From positions 9,441,122 through 9,505,121 of the forward strand of contig NC_087377.1 in the NCBI RefSeq assembly GCF_963675165.1: 64,000 nt of DNA. The letters run 5' to 3'. Below the pieces are notes generated by a model. It was given only the letters and a program-made list of their open reading frames with translations. It was not told where the DNA came from and did not search any database. Shown piece by piece: positions 57,401-64,000 of the stretch. The DNA comes from Halichondria panicea (lineage: Eukaryota > Porifera > Demospongiae > Suberitida > Halichondriidae). Numbering within the stretch: the first letter of the stretch is position 1; each line of letters begins with the position of its first letter. The translations under genes and the position numbers were made by a program.

Positions 57401-58221
57401 GACCAACAGACCTGAATCCACTCCCACTTCTGGGACTATCGAGGTGAGTGACTTATATACCGTATATAGCGGGTGATATATATTTTGCGGTTTTCGCTGA
57501 GCCTGTAGCATGAACATTTATACCCACGAATATTAAGATTGCATGCATGCGCTAAAAGGTTGCTAGTCCCTGAATTGAAATCCTTTCTAACGGTTTTTCC
57601 GAGAAAATATATCCCCGCTTATATATATGCGGTATCTGTATAATTATAGACAAGTTTCTCAAGTTTTACTTAAAAAATGTAGACATAATTATAGAACTTG
57701 CACAGTCCACAGTACTTTAATAGTTGTGCGGTACAATTATTGACTAATATAATTGCATGTAAGAACCGGATCTTCAAGGTGAATGAGTTATCTCCATAGA
57801 CTCATGCATTTCAGAGTCTGCATGAATAATTATAATACCGAGTTTTCGTAAACTTAATAGTAATTGAACATCTATAGACTATACTTTAATATTGTATTGT
57901 TTAAATATCCATGTAATCGTTTGTCGGTATTATAGGAACACAAAATTAATATAATCCATGTCCCAATCCTTATATACGAATCACCCAAAAACCTTGATGC
58001 TGCTCAGTCTCTAAGATTTTGTAATTTTTACTTCCATGCATCAATTGGGTCCAGTATACGAAGATCCTGATGCCTTTAAAGTAGACCCCCACACTCAAGA
58101 CAATCTTGCCTATGGTCATGTTCAACAGTCAGCTCAATTGAAGGGACCGATATACGAGGACATTAAACCAGACCCCCACACCCAGGGGAACCTCGCTTAT
58201 GGACATGTGCAATTGAATTAA
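54402..58221 (+). CDS. Gene D: Ig/FN3 receptor with paired tyrosine motifs, frame-broken
   Basis: Exons by splice signals: 54402-54450 (signal peptide ILLVVLFLYLCYPSGA), 54623-54980 (Ig-like: ISITCTHN, LTHWELPG, VECRAGAS), 55010-55331, 55380-55666 (FN3-like), 55718-55844, 55896-56098, 56159-56458 (FN3-like), 56634-56825 (TTSPISEQTT stalk and transmembrane IIVGFLFVLIVLVIIVIVMC), 56882-56939, 57374-57443, last about 58036-58221. The tail has PVYEDPDAFK, NLAYGHV, PIYEDIKPD and NLAYGHV. LAYGHV fits an ITIM. Breaks: an in-frame TGA at 54655-54657 with the frame shifted by one base, a phase mismatch at the 55331/55380 junction, a frame change near 55630, and no phase-consistent acceptor for the last exon. 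No first exon found. Either a young pseudogene or sequencing errors. Confidence 0.65.
57459..57640. mobile_element. MITE in the last long intron of gene D
   Basis: ACCGTATATAGCGGGTGATA at the left and TATCCCCGCTTATATATATG with GCGGTA at the right form an imperfect inverted repeat. Member of the local CGTATAGCGGG element group. Confidence 0.55.
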
Positions 58222-60620
58222 TTTAAAACAGTGAGTCTCATTATTGTCCATTATTGTCATTTACTTCAGATGATTTTTATCACACATTTTTTAGCAGTCT
58301 GTACAATTCATGCATTCTCACTTAAAGTTTGGTGCTTGAATGAAGAGCTCAATGTCACCATAATTATTGAAACAATCCACTACGAGTTTGATTGTTAGTA
58401 TTGTATACCATAATAATAATAATATTACAGTCAAAACTACTGTATCATGTTCAGGAAAACAATTATTATAATATTATATACACTAACATGCATGCAAGTA
58501 AATCATAAACCAAGTGGCTATTTGTCCGGTAACCGGACTTCACTATATTTGTCTGGCATCCCACATCGTGCATGCGCATGACCTTTGAACTGGCCACTTA
58601 GACACATAGGTACACACAATACAACTAGATACAGTGGAACCCCTCTAACAGACACTTTTGGGAAACAATGTAATGCTGGTGGCCATTACTCAGAAGTGAC
58701 CTTTGTTGAGGGGTTGCTATACACAAACTGTTCATTTGGGATCTGGGTGCCTGAGTGGCCGTTATATCGCAGTTGGCCTTTCTTCAAGAGTGGCCATTAG
58801 GAGGGATTCACTGCGTGTATAGACACAAGCAATTAAGATACCTAGACTCTAGTAATTATTTTGTGAGATAATTAGGACACGTATGATGACTCATTGATAA
58901 ATCTGATGGTATATTAGTTGTTTAATTTGGGTCTTGGGCGTAGCTATAATATATACTATGTCAATATGATGCATGTGCCTTAGCTTATAAATTTTCTTAG
59001 GTGTACATAGTTTTATTGGACTCAAATTTCTGAATTGCAGCCCCCATTCTAACGGCATTAAATAGCAGGACAGGCTGTGCAATACTATAGCTAGCTGGCT
59101 TTCCCTGAATATATATTTTCCATTGAAAGCAATTAAGATCGTATATTAATTATGTCATGCTGAGGTTATAATTATGCTGAAAGCTAACATTCAAATTAAT
59201 TCGCTTAGCAAATGTATGAAACTTGCAAGCTTTTATAGCTATGTGTTTTCGTCAATAACAGACGCTATACTGGCCACATAATTATGTATGAAATATCTGT
59301 GGCTATACTATATACATGTACAGTAGACTCTCGCTAACTAATCCAGCTCTCTGAATTAATTAGTCACCTCGATACAGTGGAACCTCTGAATAAAGGACAG
59401 TTTGGCATGTCCTCTTTTCGGAGGTTGTCCTTTGGTGGGAGGTCCATTCAAAGTAGTTTGGGTCAGCAGTACTGGCCATGCAGTATACAGAATAGCGAGT
59501 TTTGTGCAGTACCAAACCAAATGGCTGGTATATCAAGGTAGCCGTACTTCGAAGAGCTGAAATAGCCATAAAGATAATAATGCAAAAACAAAAATAGGAG
59601 AGTATGCGCACTGAAGTAACAAAAAGTTCGAAAACAAGATTATGGGTTGGTATAGTCTTGCATGCTCAACTAGATGGGGGTGGGTGGGGCACGATCTTTA
59701 ACAGTTGGGTCCAGCACTAGGGTTGGGTCGAAAACAGCAAAAACTCCTCCTCTGGATCTCACCCAAGACACAAGACAAAGTTATTTCACATATACACGCT
59801 CTGAAGGCGGACCTATAGCTGCTGTGTTATGTCCTAAGAAAACTCTAACCAGTGTAACATGATATATTTTCGTTTACAAAGGGGCCGAACTTTTGTGTAA
59901 TCTTGCTGACACTACATGTATCTATCACTTTCACTATCATACAATTATAATCATAGTACTAGATCTAGTGCTCTACTTTTGTGTGTCTTATTGAAAAGTT
60001 CATGTCAGTATCTTTGGTTCAGACTGGAGAATCTGGGGCTATACTTTTATTGTGTCATGCAATCATGCATATCACCATGCCGCACTCTATTGACTATCGT
60101 CTAGAATCTTATTGACTATTAATTCAATGCCTAATGGCCCTATATAAACCTTTAATTAATGGACCCGCAATGTTGATTGTGCCTATTCATCCCTGATGTG
60201 CATAGGTATAGCTACACTAACATATACACAACTGCATTTGATTGTACACACAATGATTTTTTTGTCATTACATCGCTTTTACATGATTGTTGGTGTATAG
60301 CTATAGATCATATCGTACATGAATTCATTTGCTAATAATTATGTACAGTGTTTATATGGAGGAGTGAATCTATACTTCAGCTAAAATCATATTGCGCATC
60401 ATGCATGTAATCTGTGGGAAGTTAATTCAGTTATGAAATGTTCAGTAAACTATTTCTCCATCTACTCTTCTGAGCTAGAGTTATCCTAATAATTTAACAC
60501 TCTGCCTTTGCACTGTTATATAAAATAGGGACATAAACAATTCAGGGAGGGTGTAAACAAAACCCTAGCTTCTACATGTATACGGAGTAAATCTGCATGG
60601 CGCATGGGGTGACTAATCCC
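58222..60620. other. Non-coding stretch with two pogo-type element remnants
   Basis: About 58629-58812 has ACAGTGGAACCCCTCTAACA and, at the right, GGAGGGATTCACTG, a TA-flanked inverted repeat. About 59374-59400 begins ACAGTGGAACCTCTGAATAA without a clear right end. About 60460-60560 repeats 5240-5360. No gene seen. Confidence 0.5.
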
Positions 60621-60773
60621 ACGTACCACTCAACACACCACATCTGTCGATGTTCCACTGATTCCCATGTGCATTGACCCTCCCCCTGAAGTAACACAAA
60701 TGGTCCCCCAAACAGCTGTTTCAAATCCACCTGAATACATATCTGCTAGCTCAGTTGATTATTCCTCTAGCAT

Positions 60774-63590
60774 ATGGAATGTGAAGCTCTTAGCTGTGAG
60801 CCAATCCCTACTGGTTATCAACTAAAACTCCCAGAAGGATATGAGATTCAAGACTATCAACAGGAGCTTGCTGAGCCTGGGATTAGGGGTGAGAATTACC
60901 TCTTTGTAGCTCCAACTGGTAGCGGGAAAACACTTGTAACAGCTATTATTATTGCGGAGCACTGAAAAGGTACAAGCATCGGGTGATATCGCTAAAGTGG
61001 TTTTCATCACAATGTGCAAGTCTACAATCGTATGTCCAAGGGGCTCAGGTAGAATCCATTGTGGGGGACAGTATCGGCACAATAAAGGATGCACTTATCC
61101 AATGTGAAATTGTGGTTTGTACGACCAGGAAATTTCTCGATAAGCTAAATCACGACATGGTCAGATTAGCTTTACCGTCATGCAGAAGCTCAAGCCGACA
61201 AAACCGAAATTACCCTAGTCGTAATGGATGAGTGTCACCATGCATGGAAGTCATCTTTACAAGCACAGCTTATGTTCCACTACATTCGTTGCAAGCTCGA
61301 AGATCCTTCAGCACAGCTGCCGCAAATTGTTGGTCTTACAGCTTTACCTTGTGCAGGTGATAATCCAAACTTGGACACGACAAAAACAATTCTGCCTCAA
61401 CTGGAATAGTCACTGTTCAACAGAATGCAGCCGATTTGGAACAGAACCAACACTTGGCCTAAAAATTGTTTCGAATCGAAGTCAAAGTGAAACATTTGTG
61501 TGCTTGATCAAAGAAGAAATGGTTAAACTTAGGTAACATACACCTTTAAAGACTTCATCTCCCAAATGGTCTCAGAAATACGAAACTGTCGCTTGTGAAG
61601 CCAAGCAGCCACTAGAACTTATAGCAATAATCCAATGTTCAGGGATAAGATTTCTACCCTCAGACTACTGGTTTGCTATTGCCAAGCTCTGAAAATCTAT
61701 ATGGACTTAAGACAAGAAGATGCCATCAAGGTTCTAGAAGATTTCAAGGACCTACCCGATGAGGACCACAATTCAACAAATCATGTGCAAACATTTAAGA
61801 TAGGCTGGTCTCCACACCCTCACATCTCAACTGAAAACACTCCAGCCTGTAGAGAATCCACTCCTACAAAGAGCTAAAGAATGCATCAATAAGCAATTTC
61901 AAAACAACCCGAAATCACGTGGAGTATTCTTTGTACATCATGCTTATGCTGTTTGCGAATGGCTGCGGAGCCTCCAATATAATTTTTTGAAGCCAATAGT
62001 CATTACAGGACAGGGTAGCATTTAGCCTCGATTCCAGGCCGCAAAGAGAAAGGCGGCCTGGTATACTTTGTATGCGCATGCGCGAAATAATTGACAACAA
62101 TTTCATCATACAAATTGTAAAAAACGGACAAAGTTACAAAAAGGAAGAATACGTATGGCAATGTGACCACAATGGCAGCTTCAGAGACACTAGAATAATT
62201 ATGCTGCAGCAGTGTTGCTTCTTCTAGCTCTGTTTATCAAAGAGACAGTTCAAGAAGGCCTCCCAGACAGTATAGAGCTGCCAGCTAGGAAGAGTGGTTA
62301 ACTCTTTAATACATCAGTAGATCTTGAGTGAACATTAAACTTCCTGAGTGTCGAGTTAAACCCTAGTAATCATTAGCTTCTTTATCTTCATGCAGCAATG
62401 ACTTCCTGTCAAACATAAAGGCAAGATTTAGTAGCAGAAGACTTGGCTGGTCCATATTACCACAGCCTCATCAGGGGACCCACAGGAACACATCATGCCT
62501 TTCCTATAACATCTGTAGCCTTACAGTGTAGGGTGTCGTTAAGTAGAGACTTGGCTTGAAGCAATAAAGGGCGTAAGAACTCAGTCATCTTTGCACAATA
62601 CTTCTATGTAACAGACTGTAACTTCAGAATACAAATAGTATACGGTTTATTTTACTGACAGTATCCACAAATACATGCACGGATTACCCCCTTTTTGGGG
62701 TAATGTATGCGCATGCGCATACAAAGTATACCAGGCCGCCTTTCTCTTCGCGGCCTGGAATCGAGGCTATAGGTAGCAATGGAATGACACATGCAAGCTG
62801 ATCAACACGTTGCCATGGAAAATTTCTTGAGTGGAGATAGCAACATCTTAGTGGCAACTTCAGTTGCTGAAGGACTAGACGTTCCTGCGTGAAATATATT
62901 GTCATCCGATTTCAACATATCTCTAATGAAATTGCTACAGCCCAAATTCAGGGGCGAGCTCGGGCCAAAGAAAGTGAGCTGTCAAGTGATTCATCAATGC
63001 ATGAACATGAAGGAAATTCAGAATTCAGAGCGCCTCGAGCTTGTCAACAAAACAATTGGTTCCCAAAAGGCAAAATATACTCCATGAGAAGCTAAGAAAG
63101 CAACAGACACTCGTAATACGCCAAATGAAAACTTTTACGTCAGCAACGTCTGCAAAGTTGATCTGGTGATAGGGAACGAATCAAGTTGCGGTGCAGGAAG
63201 TGAAAAACAATAGCTTGCTTTGGTTCAGACATATATACAGCTGAAGGCTCATTCATCACACCACGTTGTTCCAGGTGAAGAAATAAAAGATAAACTGGTT
63301 AAGAAGCCACATCACAAGCCTGGCAAACTTGATGAATCTGTGATCAAGATCTACTGCAAAGCTTGTGATGCTGACTGGGGAATAATGTGCATTTGGCCAG
63401 TAGAAGGGTTTGTGTTTCCAGTCTTGAAATGTAAAGCTTTGTGTTCCAAAATGGAACCACAGGTCACAGTAGCTTGTTCCCTATTGCACAATGGTCCAAA
63501 GCCCCATTTGAGCCATTGCCACTTGACGTATGGATTGCTGAACATTTTCCGAGCCCCGATTCCGACACTGACTTTCTGATTTAATACGTA
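60774..63590 (+). pseudogene. RIG-I-like receptor (RLR) helicase pseudogene
   Basis: Family features in the right order: [25 protein letters not shown] (motif I, 60909-60932), VQGAQVESIVGDS, IVVCTTRKFLDKL, MDECHHAWKS (motif II, DECH, 61224), VGLTALPCAG (motif III, normally TAS), VFFVHHAYAVCEWL (motif IV), LVATSVAEGLDVPA (motif V), AQIQGRARAKES (motif VI), and a C-terminal domain with YCKACDADWGIM, PVLKCK and WIAEHFPSPDSDTDF. It is broken by a stop after IIIAEH with loss of motif Ia, several frame changes, a TGA after motif V and a MITE at 62022-62769. RLRs sense viral double-stranded RNA in the cytosol. I saw no CARD; LGP2 also lacks one. Introns are not obvious, so it could be an old retrocopy or a decayed gene. 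Confidence 0.78.
62022..62769. mobile_element. TAGCCTCGATTCC-ended MITE splitting the RLR pseudogene
   Basis: Left TAGCCTCGATTCCAGGCCGC, right the complement, with subterminal GCGGCCTGGTATACTTTG and GCGCATGCGC. GGTAGCA flanks both sides, and the RLR text ITGQGS resumes after the insert. Same terminal family as the RecQ elements. The interior has no recognised gene. Confidence 0.85.
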
Positions 63591-64000
63591 GGCATTTAAC
63601 AGTTGCTATAGTGACAGACGATTAGTGTCTCGATCCTTTTGTTTAATAACTAGAATTTGCCTGAGTCAAGAAAATAAATCGTATTAGTGGTAGACTCTAA
63701 TATTGCACAGTTTGTGTGTTTTGTATATACATGTAATGAGATCCTTTTGTGTTCTGGGAATGGGAATGTGATATGCCGGGAAATTCCCTGGTGTTTATTC
63801 CATTAATTGGCACTGCACACACTGGAAAAAATATTGGAGTGTGTTGGGAGTATTATTATTTTTATTTTTATTTTTATTTGTTTAGACTCTATAATTTGTG
63901 TGTACATGTACCCGGGAATGTTCACTACCGTATAGCGTGAAATTTTTGAGGGGCTTAATTTTTGCGGATTTCATGGGTTAGCAATCCTACACGAAAATTA
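63591..64000. other. Non-coding right edge
   Basis: From about 63925 the sequence ACCGTATAGCGTGAAATTTT enters a CGTATAGC-type MITE that continues beyond the window. TTATTTT-type low complexity lies at 63850-63880. No gene seen. Confidence 0.45.

Noticed and set aside
60774-60965. Dicer helicase instead of RIG-I-like receptor
   Set aside because: The C-terminal text (YCKACDADWG, PVLKCK) fits the RLR regulatory domain, and no PAZ or RNase III text follows.

Overview
The window reads as intron-rich, AT-rich animal DNA. Exons are short, introns are mostly 30-130 bp, splice sites are canonical GT-AG, and there is no sign of operons. My best guess is a demosponge. That rests on the receptor family with compact introns, the RIG-I-like receptor remnant and the dense load of small inverted-repeat elements; no marker sequence here proves it.

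The conserved core is a cluster of paralogous type-I membrane receptors with Ig-like, fibronectin-III-like and sushi-like ectodomains and tyrosine-motif tails. Gene C (minus strand, about 1-1366) runs off the left edge. Gene A (minus, 28947-32248) gives a complete 12-exon, 678-residue model. Gene A' (plus, 40851-48661) gives a complete 8-exon, 591-residue model. Gene D (plus, about 54402-58221) has frame breaks. A decayed copy E (minus, about 52945-54130) lies head-to-head with D. An isolated minus-strand terminal exon at 24286-24423 carries two ITIM-like motifs. At 60.7-63.6 kb lies a RIG-I-like receptor pseudogene with recognisable helicase motifs and C-terminal domain. The theme is therefore innate-immunity-like receptors that duplicate and decay.

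Genes A and A' form the arms of a large head-to-head inverted duplication centred near 38.96 kb. After duplication the left arm received a 5.1-kb pogo/Tigger-like transposon (32678-37784, with a C-terminal PHD finger exon) and a LINE fragment (about 38031-38785). The right arm received an 8-bp-TSD MITE, a RecQ-carrying element, and a multi-level nest of DNA transposons inside intron 3 of A'. The opposite arm keeps the empty site in each case I could check.

Three copies of one transposon family (7361-10537, 39580-40383, 44458-46052) have termini TAGCCTCGATCCCAGG and 8-bp target duplications, and carry fragments of a RecQ-type helicase; two also carry a ZAD-like zinc-finger fragment. Short relatives with the same ends occur at 9059-10148 and 62022-62769. 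The rest is non-coding: MITEs, foldback elements with minisatellites, a gypsy-type LTR and gag remnant (48731-49708), an 87-bp tandem repeat (16.6-16.87 kb) and a 3-kb G/T-rich degenerate repeat tract (about 17.0-20.2 kb).

All exon models were built by eye from splice signals and reading phase. Family assignments come from motif recognition, not database searches.
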